Shown: positions 34,590-43,978, counted from the stretch's first letter. The stretch: DNA of 64,000 nt from Dictyobacter aurantiacus (GCF_003967515.1 NZ_BIFQ01000002.1:2356001-2420000); one strand, 5' to 3'. A program made the numbers and translations. Notes: generated by a model from the sequence alone, not told the origin.

Positions 34590-35003
34590 TTATAGCGGTG
34601 CCGTAGACCAGCTTGCTGGTATATCATGGTCCAGGCAATGTCCAGGCGTATGTTTCAGGATGCAATAGTGACAGTGGCGACTGATAGTCTGATACTCTAC
34701 TGATAGATCAACTAAGCTTCGAAAATACTTTACCTTTAATACATACAAGTAAGTCTCAACATATACAATTCACTACGATAGTTTCTCTTGAACTAAAGAA
34801 CTCCACCAAACAGATTTTTTATCATTGCCTCCTTGTAAAGTGCATCATCGTTAAGCAGCCCATCGGTCCATGCACCTTTTAGTGGTGATAGCTCGTGTAT
34901 AGATAAAGTAGTTATCCAGATTTATTGGATAAGCTATGGGATCATGTTATCAATAGTTATAGTTGATACAGGGATGATGTAACAGAGAGGTTATTTAAAA
35001 TAC
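34590..35003. other. Intergenic region without recognised genes
   Basis: About 410 AT-rich nt. Only a small hairpin (TTATCCA / TGGATAA, 34912-34932) was noticed, 70 nt ahead of the antiporter gene. No riboswitch or small gene was recognised. Confidence 0.5.
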
Positions 35004-36194
35004 ATGACACGCTGGCTTTATATATTATTAGTCGCGGGCCCATTGGCGGTGGTGGCCGAGTATATGCATGCTTCGGCTCTAATGGTTTTTGGGCTGGCCG
35101 GGTTGGGATTGGTCCCGCTGGCTGGTTTAATCGGCGTTTCAACTGAAGCGCTGGCCGAGCGTATGGGACAACGTATTGGTGGTTTGCTCAATGCAACCTT
35201 TGGCAATGCGGCAGAGATCATTATCGGCCTGGCGGCTTTATCGGCCGGATTGCCCGAGGTCGTGCGGGCATCCCTATCGGGCTCAATTATTGGCAATACG
35301 CTGCTGGTACTGGGTATGTCGATGTTCTTTGGTGGTTGGAAATACCGTGAGCAGCAATTTAGTTCTCGGGCGACCGGGCAATACGCAGCCATGCTGGTGC
35401 TGGCCGTTATTGGTATGGCGATTCCATCGCTGCTGGCTACCATTGGTGAAAGCACCCATCCTGGTCAGCAGGTAGTGCGTGGTAACCAGCTACATCAGGC
35501 CAGTATCGGGATCGCGATTATTTTGCTTATCTGTTATGCGGCGTACATAGCCTATTCAATCTTTGGTTTACGGGCGGCTGAGGAAGATCTTTTGATAAAT
35601 CCCACCGAGGAACTGAGCCGGGAAGCAGAGCTGCGGCAGCTGGGTGAAATAGAGACCGCTATTGTCACACATCGAACATCTCCCGCTGGCGACAAAGCGC
35701 ACTGGTGGACACTACTGGAGCGAAAATGGAGAGCTGCCATCTGGCTTCCTATTGTTGTACTGGCGTTAGCCACCGCCGCTACGGCCGTTTTAAGTGAGAT
35801 CCTGGTTGGTGCGATTGATCCCTTGACGAAGCAGGTCGGGCTCAATCCCTTTTTTGTGGGCCTGATTATCTTGCCCATCGTTGGCAATGCCGCCGAGCAT
35901 TTTTCGGCCGTCTCTTCAGCAAATCAGGATCATATGGAGGTTTCGATGGCGATTACGGCCGGATCATCGATTCAGATCGCCTTGCTGGTAGCACCTCTGC
36001 TGGTACTGGCCGGAGCCATCATCGGGGTTCCTCTGGACCTCAACTTTTCGTTGTTGGAGGTGGCGATGTTTGCCCTGGTGGCAGGCCTGTATACTGTGAT
36101 CAGCCTGGATGGCATCTCTACCTGGCTCGAAGGCCTGCTGCTCTGCGCCTTCTACCTGATTCTGGCTGTGGGTACCTTCTTTGTCCCAGGCTAG
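35004..36194 (+). CDS. cax: Ca2+/H+ antiporter (CaCA superfamily, Cax type)
   Basis: 396 aa, about 11 TM. The two alpha-repeats are clear: GGLLNATFGNAAEIIIGLAAL (near residues 57-77) and VGNAAEHFSAVSSANQDHMEVSMAI (near 291-315), each with the essential NAAE acidic motif. A hydrophilic loop (about 190-235) separates the halves. It exports calcium in exchange for protons. The ribosome site is weak (AGAGG about 14 nt upstream). Single gene, followed after 142 nt by the haemoglobin gene. Confidence 0.93.
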   Translation: MTRWLYILLVAGPLAVVAEYMHASALMVFGLAGLGLVPLAGLIGVSTEALAERMGQRIGGLLNATFGNAAEIIIGLAALSAGLPEVVRASLSGSIIGNTLLVLGMSMFFGGWKYREQQFSSRATGQYAAMLVLAVIGMAIPSLLATIGESTHPGQQVVRGNQLHQASIGIAIILLICYAAYIAYSIFGLRAAEEDLLINPTEELSREAELRQLGEIETAIVTHRTSPAGDKAHWWTLLERKWRAAIWLPIVVLALATAATAVLSEILVGAIDPLTKQVGLNPFFVGLIILPIVGNAAEHFSAVSSANQDHMEVSMAITAGSSIQIALLVAPLLVLAGAIIGVPLDLNFSLLEVAMFALVAGLYTVISLDGISTWLEGLLLCAFYLILAVGTFFVPG

Positions 36195-36336
36195 CGCGCA
36201 TCCCTGGAAATCTTTCTTTGCCCGGCTATTTACATTCTTGCCGGGATCATCCATAATTTTGGTATACAAGGTAATTGTTATGGGTAGCTCGACCTTAGAA
36301 TGAAACGCATCATTGTAAATATCTCTAAAGGATCTC

Positions 36337-36753
36337 ATGTTGAAGTCAACTCAAAAGAAAGATATCGAGGGCCGCGCCGATATCGCGCGCCTGATTCGCG
36401 CATTTTATACACATGCCATGGCCGATGAATTGATTGGCCCCTTCTTTACGGAAGTTGCCGCTATTAATTTAGAAGAGCATCTACCTGTTATGTATGATTT
36501 CTGGGAAAATCTTTTGTTTCAGACCGGGGGATATCGGGGGGGCATGATGCAGAAACATTTTGCACTGAATGACAAGAGAAAATTGACCCCAGAGCATTTT
36601 GAGCGCTGGCTGGAATTATTTGAGCGCGAGGTTGATCGACAATTCCAGGGTCCAAAGGCGGAAGAGGCGAAGCGGCGGGCCCACTCCATCGCCCCTTCAA
36701 TGCAAATGAAGATGAATCGCTCCTTTCTACCAATGTCCTGGTTTACCAATTAG
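36337..36753 (+). CDS. Group III truncated haemoglobin
   Basis: 138 aa. It matches the group III pattern: IARLIRAFYTHAMADELIGPFF, DFWENLLFQTGGYRGGMM, the likely proximal His74 in QKHFALND and EHFERWLELF. Members bind O2 or NO with a Trp/His-containing distal pocket and are linked to NO or peroxide defence, or to electron transfer. AAAGGA sets the ATG. It ends in a repeat copy and a strong terminator. Confidence 0.9.
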   Translation: MLKSTQKKDIEGRADIARLIRAFYTHAMADELIGPFFTEVAAINLEEHLPVMYDFWENLLFQTGGYRGGMMQKHFALNDKRKLTPEHFERWLELFEREVDRQFQGPKAEEAKRRAHSIAPSMQMKMNRSFLPMSWFTN

Positions 36754-36755
36754 AG

Positions 36756-36794
36756 GTAGGTGCGCGGCAAAGCCAGGACAAGCCGACACCTACG
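36756..36794. repeat. GTAGGTGC-type dispersed hairpin repeat, copy 2
   Basis: GTAGGTG ... CACCTAC (7-bp stem) with the core TGCGCGGCAAAGCC identical to the first 14 nt of 8131-8165. It lies 2 nt after the haemoglobin stop codon and just before its terminator. Confidence 0.6.
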
Positions 36795-36797
36795 TTT

Positions 36798-36849
36798 TGT
36801 GCCGGTGCCAGAGCGGGATATGTCTATGTCTCGCTCTGGCACCGGCACA
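36798..36849 (+). terminator. Terminator of the truncated haemoglobin gene
   Basis: An 18-bp perfect GC-rich stem (left arm TGTGCCGGTGCCAGAGCG) with a 16-nt loop that can pair further. Confidence 0.8.
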
Positions 36850-36859
36850 TTATATAAAC

Positions 36860-36893
36860 TTGACGTGTGTTCAAATTTGAATTATATTCAAAT
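36860..36893 (+). promoter_or_regulatory. Promoter of the TetR/BVMO operon with operator in the spacer
   Basis: -35 TTGACG (36860-36865) and -10 TATATT (36883-36888), 17-nt spacer. The palindrome TTCAAATTTGAA (36870-36881) lies in the spacer, followed by ATTCAAA (36887-36893). Same order and spacing as at 11496-11529. Confidence 0.7.
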
Positions 36894-36949
36894 GAGATGA
36901 TGTGATTGAGCGCATGTTCTGGGATGTTTGAAACGTATAGGGGGTAAAT

Positions 36950-37540
36950 ATGGGACGAGAGCGCGTATCACGGCGCCAGCGGCTGATCGAAGTTGGTGTG
37001 TCCCTGTTTTGCGATCAATCATATGAAGAGGTTGCAATCGACGATATCGCGAATGCCGCCGATATTTCGAAAGGCCTCCTGTATTACTATTTCCCAACGA
37101 AACATGATTTTTATGTTGCCGTAGTGCAATATGCCGCCACACAGCTGTTGGCCGCAACCGAGGCGAATTCAGCTCTGGAGCCGATGGAACGTCTTCGTAG
37201 CAGTCTGGATGCCTATTTTGTGTATGTTGAGCGCCACGCCAAGGCCTATATCTCCTTATTGCGGGGAGGGGTTGGCGTAGATGATCAGGTGGCGGCTATT
37301 ATTGATATGGTCCGTCAGACATATGTACAGAATATCCTCCAGAGTTTTGTGCAGGATGCTCGATCTTCTGAGGTGTTCGCGATCGCGGTCAGGGGATGGA
37401 TCGGTTTTGTTGAAGCGACCAGTATTGCCTGGCTGGAGCAACGCAGCATTAGCCGGCAAGAGTTGTGTGAACTGGCTGTAGCTGCTTTTGCCCTGGTGAG
37501 CCAGCATAGTCAGGACCAGCAAGCTTTTCATGCTGTATGA
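36950..37540 (+). CDS. TetR/AcrR family transcriptional regulator (BVMO operon)
   Basis: 196 aa. HTH region RQRLIEVGVSLFCDQSYEEVAIDDIANAADISKGLLYYYFPTKHDFYVAV, then a helical ligand domain of the AcrR/KstR-like size. The gene leads a run of same-strand genes (monooxygenase after 54 nt, then SDR and esterase), so it probably autoregulates the whole cassette through the TTCAAATTTGAA site. The ligand is presumably a lipid or acyl-CoA (inference). Confidence 0.88.
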   Translation: MGRERVSRRQRLIEVGVSLFCDQSYEEVAIDDIANAADISKGLLYYYFPTKHDFYVAVVQYAATQLLAATEANSALEPMERLRSSLDAYFVYVERHAKAYISLLRGGVGVDDQVAAIIDMVRQTYVQNILQSFVQDARSSEVFAIAVRGWIGFVEATSIAWLEQRSISRQELCELAVAAFALVSQHSQDQQAFHAV

Positions 37541-37594
37541 TGACTAATTGTCACCTCCACAAGGATGCGACTTAGAATATTGGAGGATACTACG

Positions 37595-39184
37595 ATGTTT
37601 CAAGTCCGCGCGAGCAGAGATGCTCGCCCCGCATCGGTTTCCGACCGCTATCCCTTTGCCAGTTTTGGGACCCGAACAATGAATGACGACTCGGTTCCGC
37701 ACACCCATATCGCGATTTTAGGTACCGGTTTTTCTGGCCTGGGTATGGCTATCCAGCTCAAGAAGCACGGCTACAACGACTTTATGATTATTGAACGGTC
37801 CGATGATATCGGGGGAACGTGGCGCGACAACACCTATCCCGGCTGTGCCTGTGATATCCCATCGCTGCTCTATTCTTTTTCCTTTGCGCCCAATCCCAAC
37901 TGGACCCGGCTCTATCCTCAGCAGAAAGAGATCCAAAATTATCTGCGCCGCTGCGCGCGCCGCTTCGGTATCCTGCCGCATATTCGCTGGCAGAGCGAAC
38001 TGGTGGAGGCGGTCTGGAATGAGGATGAGCAACGCTGGCACATCACGACCACGCAGGAGCATTTCACGGCTGACATCTTTATCTGCGGCAACGGACCATT
38101 GAATGAGCCCTCCCTGCCAGCAATTGCGGGGATTGAGCAATTCGAAGGCACCATTTTTCATTCATCGCAGTGGCGGCATGACTACGATCTGACCGGCAAG
38201 CGTGTGGCTGTCATTGGAACCGGCGCTTCCGCGGTCCAATTTGTGCCACAGATCCAGCCGAAGGTAGCACATATGGCGGTTTTTCAGCGTACGCCTCCCT
38301 GGATCGTGCCGCGCATGGATCATCCTTTCTCTGAGCGACAAAAGCGTCTCTTCCGCCTGCTGCCCGTGGCGCAGCGGCTGGCTCGTGCCAGGATCTACCT
38401 GCGCAATGAACTGACCGCGCTGGGACTCGTGTATCGACCCGAGGTGATGAAGAAGGGGATGGGTTTTGCGCGGGAACACCTGGCCCGGCAGGTGCCAGAT
38501 CCGGTGTTGCGTGAGAAGCTGACGCCTCGCTATGCGATGGGCTGTAAGCGTATCCTGGTCTCCGATGATTTTTATCCGGCGCTGGGCAAATCGAATGTGG
38601 AACTGGTTACCGAGTCTATTCGCGAGATCAGGGCCCATAGCGTGGTGACGGCGGATGGCCGTGAGTACGAGGTGGATACCATTATCTGTGGTACCGGTTT
38701 CCACGTTACCGACGCACCTTTCCCCCAGCACGTCCGCGGCCTCCACAAGCAGACACTGGCCGAGAAGTGGAACGCCAGTCCGACCGCCTACCTGGGCACG
38801 ACTATCGCAGACTTCCCTAATTTCTTTCTGCTGATCGGTCCCTACACCGGTCTGGGCCATAACTCGATGATCTACATGATCGAATCGCAGATCAACTATA
38901 TCCTGGACTGCCTGCGCAAGATGGAGCGCCATCATGTCCAATCGGTAGAGGTTTTGCCGGAGGCACAGGCGGCCTTCGATGATGAGATGCAGCGGCGCAT
39001 GCAGGGGACCGCCTGGACCTCCGGTTGTGCCAGCTGGTATCTGACCTCCAGTGGCCGCAACACCACCATCTGGCCCGGCTTTACCTTTGAATTTCGTTAC
39101 CGCACGCGCCGCTTTGATTGGAATCATTATTCGCATGCCGCCCATCCGAGCGCCGTACCTTCCTTCTCGTCGCCGTCGTCGTAG
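37595..39184 (+). CDS. Flavin-containing monooxygenase, Baeyer-Villiger type (MymA/EtaA-like)
   Basis: 529 aa FAD/NADPH enzyme that inserts one oxygen next to a ketone, or oxidises a heteroatom. Seen: FAD motif GTGFSGLG (43-50), the Baeyer-Villiger fingerprint FEGTIFHSSQW (183-193, FxGxxxHxxxW), NADPH motif GTGASA (208-213) and the second motif CGTGFH. TTGGAGGATAC sets ATG 37595. Its TAG stop belongs to a dispersed hairpin repeat (39181-39203), and the last ~15 residues (His/Ser/Pro-rich) look like read-through into non-conserved sequence. Confidence 0.92.
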   Translation: MFQVRASRDARPASVSDRYPFASFGTRTMNDDSVPHTHIAILGTGFSGLGMAIQLKKHGYNDFMIIERSDDIGGTWRDNTYPGCACDIPSLLYSFSFAPNPNWTRLYPQQKEIQNYLRRCARRFGILPHIRWQSELVEAVWNEDEQRWHITTTQEHFTADIFICGNGPLNEPSLPAIAGIEQFEGTIFHSSQWRHDYDLTGKRVAVIGTGASAVQFVPQIQPKVAHMAVFQRTPPWIVPRMDHPFSERQKRLFRLLPVAQRLARARIYLRNELTALGLVYRPEVMKKGMGFAREHLARQVPDPVLREKLTPRYAMGCKRILVSDDFYPALGKSNVELVTESIREIRAHSVVTADGREYEVDTIICGTGFHVTDAPFPQHVRGLHKQTLAEKWNASPTAYLGTTIADFPNFFLLIGPYTGLGHNSMIYMIESQINYILDCLRKMERHHVQSVEVLPEAQAAFDDEMQRRMQGTAWTSGCASWYLTSSGRNTTIWPGFTFEFRYRTRRFDWNHYSHAAHPSAVPSFSSPSS

Positions 39185-39203
39185 GTGCGCCCCTCGCGGG
39201 CGC
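39181..39203. repeat. GTAGGTGC-type hairpin, copy 3 (short form)
   Basis: GTAGGTGCGCCCC ... GGGCGC: starts with the same GTAGGTGC as the other copies and folds into GCGCCC/GGGCGC. Its TAG is the stop codon of the monooxygenase gene. Confidence 0.5.
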
Positions 39204-39265
39204 TTCCATCCTTGCCTCTCTAAGATGTAGGTTATTGTCAGCAATGATGCTAGGAGTTTGTATTT

Positions 39266-40075
39266 ATGAAGATTCAGCCTGGAAATGTTGTCGTGATTAC
39301 CGGAGCGGGCAGCGGCATCGGGCGCGCGCTGGCCCTCAATTTTGCCTCCAAGGGATGTACGCTGGCCCTGGCAGATATCAATGCTAAAGGTCTGCAGGAG
39401 ACCGCTGACATGGTCTCGGTTCCCAATTCCACCCATGTGCTGGATGTGGCGGACAATGATGCGGTGCAGGATTTCGCCACCGCAGTCATCGAGCAGTATG
39501 GGAAGGTTGATATTTTAATCAATAACGCGGGCGTCGCTCTGGGTGGAACGGTTGAGCAGGTCTCGGTGGAACAGATTACGTGGTTGTTCAATATCAATTT
39601 CTGGGGCATGGTCTATGGAGTCAAGGCCTTCCTGCCGGTATTGAAGCAGCAGCCGGAGGCACATATCGTCAACCTCTCCAGCGTCTTTGGTCTCTTTGCC
39701 GTTCCGGGGCAGGCCGCCTATTGTGCCAGCAAATTTGCCGTGCGCGGCTTTACCGAAACGCTGCGCCAGGAATTGGCGCGTACCTCTATCAAGGTCAGCT
39801 GTGTCCATCCCGGCGGCATCAAGACGAATATCGCACGCAACGCCCGCTTTGAGTCTCTGTCGGAGAAAGAGCAGCAACGGGGGCGCGCCTATTTTGAACG
39901 CGTGCTCAGGATGCCGCCGGAACAGGCCGCTGACGTTATCGTGCGTGGCATCGAGCGCAACGCGCCTCGCATCCTCATCGGACGGGAAGCATATATTATG
40001 GATATTACGCAGCGGCTCTCACCCACAAGATATCCAGCTCTGATCAAGCTATTTAATCGTTTGATGCCTTCTTAA
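39266..40075 (+). CDS. Short-chain dehydrogenase/reductase (SadH-like)
   Basis: 269 aa classical SDR. TGAGSGIG cofactor motif (13-20), NNAG, active-site Ser in NLSS and YCASK (Tyr-x3-Lys), then PGGIKTNIARNAR. It interconverts an alcohol and a ketone with NAD(P). Placed between a Baeyer-Villiger monooxygenase and an esterase, it would supply the ketone to the monooxygenase (inference). TAGGAG sets the start. Same operon, 81 nt after the monooxygenase. Confidence 0.9.
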   Translation: MKIQPGNVVVITGAGSGIGRALALNFASKGCTLALADINAKGLQETADMVSVPNSTHVLDVADNDAVQDFATAVIEQYGKVDILINNAGVALGGTVEQVSVEQITWLFNINFWGMVYGVKAFLPVLKQQPEAHIVNLSSVFGLFAVPGQAAYCASKFAVRGFTETLRQELARTSIKVSCVHPGGIKTNIARNARFESLSEKEQQRGRAYFERVLRMPPEQAADVIVRGIERNAPRILIGREAYIMDITQRLSPTRYPALIKLFNRLMPS

Positions 40076-40141
40076 TCGAGCTGTTTTGATGGCGGATAAG
40101 ATATGTGGCAAATAGTATTTAGCAAGCAAGGAGGCTATAGT

Positions 40142-41077
40142 ATGTCGAGCTGGCAGGCACAATTGATGAACCTACTGGTGAAGCAGAATGTGAAGCGACA
40201 CTTTCGCCGGCCGGTGGATGTGGCGGAGTTTCGCCGGCGTCTGAACGCGCGGCAGCGCGTCACTGTTCCCACGGGCTGGCAGGTGCGCATCGTAGAGCAG
40301 CGGCCCGGTTTCTGCGACGAGTGGATCGAGCCGCTGGGGTCTCTACAAAGCTCCCGCCCTGCTCCGCTGCTGCTCTACCTGCACGGTGGCGGCTATCTCG
40401 CCTGTTCGCCGCGTAGCCACCGCTCGTTGACCGTTGCCCTGGCGGCTCAGTCTGGCATGCGCTGTCTCAGCCTGGATTATCCTCTGGCGCCCGAGCATCC
40501 TTTTCCGGCTGCCTTGGAAGCCACCATTGCCGTCTATCAACAATTTCTCGCCGATGGAGAAGCTCCTGACAGGATCGTGCTGGCCGGAGACTCGGCCGGG
40601 GGCGGATTGGCCCTGGCGACGCTGCTTAAATTGCGTGAACTGGGGGAGCCGCTGCCAGCTGGCGCGGCCCTCTTTTCTCCGCTGACCGACCTGGCGGGGA
40701 CCGGCGCCTCTTTGAAGACCAATGAAAAGAGCGACGCTTTTTTCTTCGCCCGTATGATTCTTGACGCAGGTCGCTACTACCTGGATGGCAAGGTTGAGGT
40801 GACCGATCCTCTGGCCTCGCCCCTGTATGCTGACTTGAGCGGCCTGCCGCCGCTACTGGTGCATGTCAGTGACAGTGAGCTTCTGCGCGATGATAGCCTG
40901 CGACTGATCGATCGCGCGCGCCAGCATGGTGTCAGCGTCGAGAGTCAGATCTGGCGCAACCTCCCTCACGTCTGGCAGATCTTCACGCCGTTCGTGCCAG
41001 AAGCGAGAGAATCGATTGCCAGAACAGCTGCCTTCTTGCAAACCTGTGTCGCTAACGTACCGGTCGCTAATGTCTAA
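40142..41077 (+). CDS. HSL-type alpha/beta hydrolase (LipR-like esterase)
   Basis: 311 aa. Hormone-sensitive-lipase family motifs: HGGGY oxyanion hole (about 80-84), YPLAPEHPFPAAL, nucleophile Ser in GDSAGGG (about 150), then HVSDSELLRDDS (acid) and LPHVWQ (His). It hydrolyses esters of short or medium acids. CAAGGAGG sets ATG 40142. As last gene of the monooxygenase-SDR cassette it would cleave the ester made by Baeyer-Villiger oxidation (inference), as proposed for LipR near mymA in mycobacteria. Confidence 0.9.
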   Translation: MSSWQAQLMNLLVKQNVKRHFRRPVDVAEFRRRLNARQRVTVPTGWQVRIVEQRPGFCDEWIEPLGSLQSSRPAPLLLYLHGGGYLACSPRSHRSLTVALAAQSGMRCLSLDYPLAPEHPFPAALEATIAVYQQFLADGEAPDRIVLAGDSAGGGLALATLLKLRELGEPLPAGAALFSPLTDLAGTGASLKTNEKSDAFFFARMILDAGRYYLDGKVEVTDPLASPLYADLSGLPPLLVHVSDSELLRDDSLRLIDRARQHGVSVESQIWRNLPHVWQIFTPFVPEARESIARTAAFLQTCVANVPVANV

Positions 41078-41112
41078 AGGTGTCCCCATGGGTTTTATCT
41101 AGCTTATACAAC

Positions 41113-42054
41113 TCAAAAAGGTTCCTCAACTGGAGTGCTGCTCTGCTCTGGCAACAGATTGCGCAGTGCTTGCTCCAGCTGGGGGTACACAAATTGAAAG
41201 CTCTCCTTCAACAAACGGTCAGGCACAAGATGCTGGCTGTCTAGCATCACTGTTGCCAGTTCTCCTAACAGTGCCTGTAGAACGATCGCTGGTAGCGGGA
41301 CGAGTGCTGGTCGTTTGATAATACGATGTAGCACATGAAGAAATTCTGCATTGGGCACGGACCTGGGGGTACAGAGATTGACAGGGCCGCAGAGCGTACG
41401 CTGTTCCAGCAGAAACTGGATGGCTCTGGCAACGTCCATGCGGTGAATCCAGGGAATCCATTGTCTTCCGTTGCCCACTTGCTTCCCCCACAGGCGGGCG
41501 AACTGTAAAAGCGGAGGGAAGGCCCCTGCAGTGGTATCGAGCACGAGTCCTGTTCGGATGATGCAGCGCCGGGTCGAAGCTTGAGCGGTCGATGCCTCCC
41601 ACTCCTGGCATACCTCGGCACGGAAGCCCTGACCAGGGAGGCTGGTTTCTGTGAGTAGTTCCTGACCACGATCCCCATAGTAGCCCGAGGCCGAGGCCTG
41701 CACCAGCACCGCTGGCGGCCCATATCGCTCCATCGCTTGCATCACGGCCTGTCCGGCCCCCAAACGGCTCTCCAGGATACGTGTCCGATACCTTTGCGTC
41801 CAGCGCCAATGGGCCGGAGTCGCTCCCGCCAGGTTCACGATGGCACTCTCGCCAGTAATGAACTCTCCCCACCCCTGCGCAGATGTTGCATCCCAGCCAA
41901 TCGTTTGCACTCCTGGCAGTTCCCGATGGGAAAACATCTGCGCCGCCCGCTCTGGATACCGGCTCAGGACGATGATCTCATATTCCTGTCGGGCCAGGTG
42001 ATGAACAAGCGTACGCCCGATAAGTCCAGTGCCACCAGTAATGATTACGCGCAT
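41113..42054 (-). CDS. TIGR01777-family NAD(P)-binding epimerase (SulA/YfcH-like)
   Basis: 313 aa. ITGGTGLIGRTLV Rossmann motif, IVNLAGA, the SASGYYG stretch and a C-terminal DUF1731-like region (LQALLGELATVMLDSQHLVPDRLL) are characteristic. The biochemical role of the family is uncertain. Its start overlaps the end of the YndJ-like gene by 10 nt (ATGCGCGTAATC within the upstream 3' end), so the two are translationally coupled. Likely controlled by the divergent TetR. Confidence 0.9.
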   Translation of the reverse strand: MRVIITGGTGLIGRTLVHHLARQEYEIIVLSRYPERAAQMFSHRELPGVQTIGWDATSAQGWGEFITGESAIVNLAGATPAHWRWTQRYRTRILESRLGAGQAVMQAMERYGPPAVLVQASASGYYGDRGQELLTETSLPGQGFRAEVCQEWEASTAQASTRRCIIRTGLVLDTTAGAFPPLLQFARLWGKQVGNGRQWIPWIHRMDVARAIQFLLEQRTLCGPVNLCTPRSVPNAEFLHVLHRIIKRPALVPLPAIVLQALLGELATVMLDSQHLVPDRLLKESFQFVYPQLEQALRNLLPEQSSTPVEEPF

Positions 42055-43067
42055 GCCTCACCATTCATCTTTCTTTGTTCGCTTCTGATGCGCCAGCCGA
42101 GTAGCCCGCAGAAGCCAAAGCCCAGGGCATTTTCGAGTCCATGGATTAGAATCATCTGGGGAATCGTGATGGTCCATGCTCCTGTGGCATCTCCCAGGGC
42201 ATATGCCCCGGCAAACAGCATGGTGAAAAAGATGGTTGTATACGAGAGAGTCAAGAGCACCTGCGCCAACCGTGAGGTGGTTGTGGGCACCACAAAGCGC
42301 AGGCCCAGCAGCGAGATCAGGAGCAGGCTTAAGGCCAGCAGATCGGCGGGGGCAGTATCTAGAGATGGTAGATTGGCGACCTGCGCCATGGTCAGTCCTG
42401 CTGCTACTAAAAGTGGATCGATCAGGACTCCCAGCGCTGCAATGCGATAGGTTGTCCGGAAAATCTTGTGCTGTGTTATGCGGGTAGTTTGGATCATCTG
42501 GCCGGTCAGTCCTGTGATGATCAGCGCTGCCAGGGCGATGAAGTGGAAGTGGACGGCGGTAAGCAGGTCGGTATGCACGCCGAAGCCAAGAGGCTGAAGG
42601 CCCCAGCGTGCCAGCAGCATCCATGTACTACCAATTGGCAGATAGAGCCACGCCCCCGTCAGACAGAGATTCGCGAGTGACAGCAGTTGCTGGTGATGGA
42701 ACTGGCAAAGCCGAACCAGTCCGATTAGCGCGAGCAATACGGTGAAGAAGAGCCATATAGCCGCGAACGCCGCGGCGAACAATCCCATAGGGAGAAAAAA
42801 AGAGGTGCCCCCCAGCAATGATGCCAGCGGCTGCATAAACAGCATCAGTGCAGCAGGCTGAGGCAAGGAACGATCCTCTTTTGGACGTAAAACAAGTGTC
42901 ATCGCTAATGGGGTGATGACAAACAGCGCCAGCAGAAGAACAATCTGGAGATCGCTTAACCTCAGCCAACCGATTACGCTGGCAAGCGTAGCCATTCCCC
43001 AGGCGCATCCTCCAAAGCCGAGGCTGACGCGATTCCAACTGGCCAGATCGCGTGTATGAAAAAACAT
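42045..43067 (-). CDS. YndJ-like polytopic membrane protein
   Basis: 340 aa, about nine hydrophobic segments. The central TDLLTAVHFHFIALAALIITGL, with two conserved His in a membrane helix, matches the YndJ family, where YndJ is often fused or adjacent to a TIGR01777 epimerase. The function is unknown. ATG 43067 has GGAG upstream; an ATG four codons earlier (43079) is possible. A TetR operator lies in the promoter region. Confidence 0.75.
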   Translation of the reverse strand: MFFHTRDLASWNRVSLGFGGCAWGMATLASVIGWLRLSDLQIVLLLALFVITPLAMTLVLRPKEDRSLPQPAALMLFMQPLASLLGGTSFFLPMGLFAAAFAAIWLFFTVLLALIGLVRLCQFHHQQLLSLANLCLTGAWLYLPIGSTWMLLARWGLQPLGFGVHTDLLTAVHFHFIALAALIITGLTGQMIQTTRITQHKIFRTTYRIAALGVLIDPLLVAAGLTMAQVANLPSLDTAPADLLALSLLLISLLGLRFVVPTTTSRLAQVLLTLSYTTIFFTMLFAGAYALGDATGAWTITIPQMILIHGLENALGFGFCGLLGWRIRSEQRKMNGEACA

Positions 43068-43144
43068 CAGTAGCTCCATCTCTTGTGGTAATCAGAGAAC
43101 CAGAATGTTGCATCACGATTTCTCCGATTGAGGGTAGATTTAAA

Positions 43145-43167
43145 AAAAGTGAACATTGTTCACTTTT
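43145..43167. promoter_or_regulatory. TetR operator between YndJ-like operon and TetR gene
   Basis: AAAAGTGAAC-ATT-GTTCACTTTT, 10-bp perfect half-sites with a 3-nt spacer, located between divergent starts. Confidence 0.75.
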
Positions 43168-43248
43168 ATTACTGTACCAGATGTGCTATGCTGAAGTCAA
43201 GGATACCTGCGCCCCCGTGTGCAGGCAGAAGCGTGTGAGGAGAGGAAC

Positions 43249-43974
43249 ATGGAATTGTCTGAGACGCGTGAGACGCGCCCGCTCACGCAGAAAGCGCTTG
43301 CGACGCGACAGCGCATCATGGATACGGCCTGGCATCTGTTCGCGACCAAAGGCTATGATCAGACCACGATGCGAGATATTGCGGCAGCCTCCGGGTGTTC
43401 TTTGGGGCTTACTTATCGCTACTTCGCCAGTAAAGAGGATCTGGTCCTGGAGCTCTATCGATGGTTGGTCGTCCAACTAGATGAACTCGTTCCCGTGCTC
43501 CCTGCTGCATCTATCGCCGACCGCTTTCACCGGCTTATGCACGATCTGCTGGCTATTATGGAACCACATCGGCTGACCCTGGTAGCTTTATCTGGGGCCG
43601 CCTTGAATCCCCTCTCGCGTGCTGGAGTCTTTGGCACAGAGGGATCCGAGGTTCGCCGTCGGGCGCAGGCAAGCTATCACGTCCTGGTTTCCGGATCCAG
43701 GGATGCTCCTCGCGCTGCCCAGGTTGACGATCTGGCTACCTTGCTCTATGGCGTGCAACTCGCCCTTGTGCTGTTCTGGTTACAAGACCTCAGCGCCGAG
43801 ACGCACCAGACTGAGGAGCTTTTACAGTTCGTGCATGAACTGTTAGGGCGTTTACGTCCACTCTTGCGCGTTCCCTGGATAACGCAACAGCTTGCCCGCT
43901 TCGTGCAGATCGTCGGCCCGCTCCTTGGAAAGGAGAAGCTTCCCACACCGAGAGGGGAGCATGATGTTACGTAA
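43249..43974 (+). CDS. TetR family transcriptional regulator (YndJ locus)
   Basis: 241 aa. HTH: KALATRQRIMDTAWHLFATKGYDQTTMRDIAAASGCSLGLTYRYFASKEDLV, then a long helical sensor domain. GAGGAGAGG sets ATG 43249. It is divergent from the YndJ-like/epimerase operon with the GTGAAC-N3-GTTCAC operator in between, so it most likely represses both that operon and itself. It ends 4 nt from the convergent downstream gene. Confidence 0.88.
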   Translation: MELSETRETRPLTQKALATRQRIMDTAWHLFATKGYDQTTMRDIAAASGCSLGLTYRYFASKEDLVLELYRWLVVQLDELVPVLPAASIADRFHRLMHDLLAIMEPHRLTLVALSGAALNPLSRAGVFGTEGSEVRRRAQASYHVLVSGSRDAPRAAQVDDLATLLYGVQLALVLFWLQDLSAETHQTEELLQFVHELLGRLRPLLRVPWITQQLARFVQIVGPLLGKEKLPTPRGEHDVT

Positions 43975-43978
43975 TAGC

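Noticed and set aside
38162..39436. 424-codon minus-strand frame
   Set aside because: Antisense to the monooxygenase and SDR starts; Arg/His/Gln-rich composition typical of a GC-driven shadow frame.
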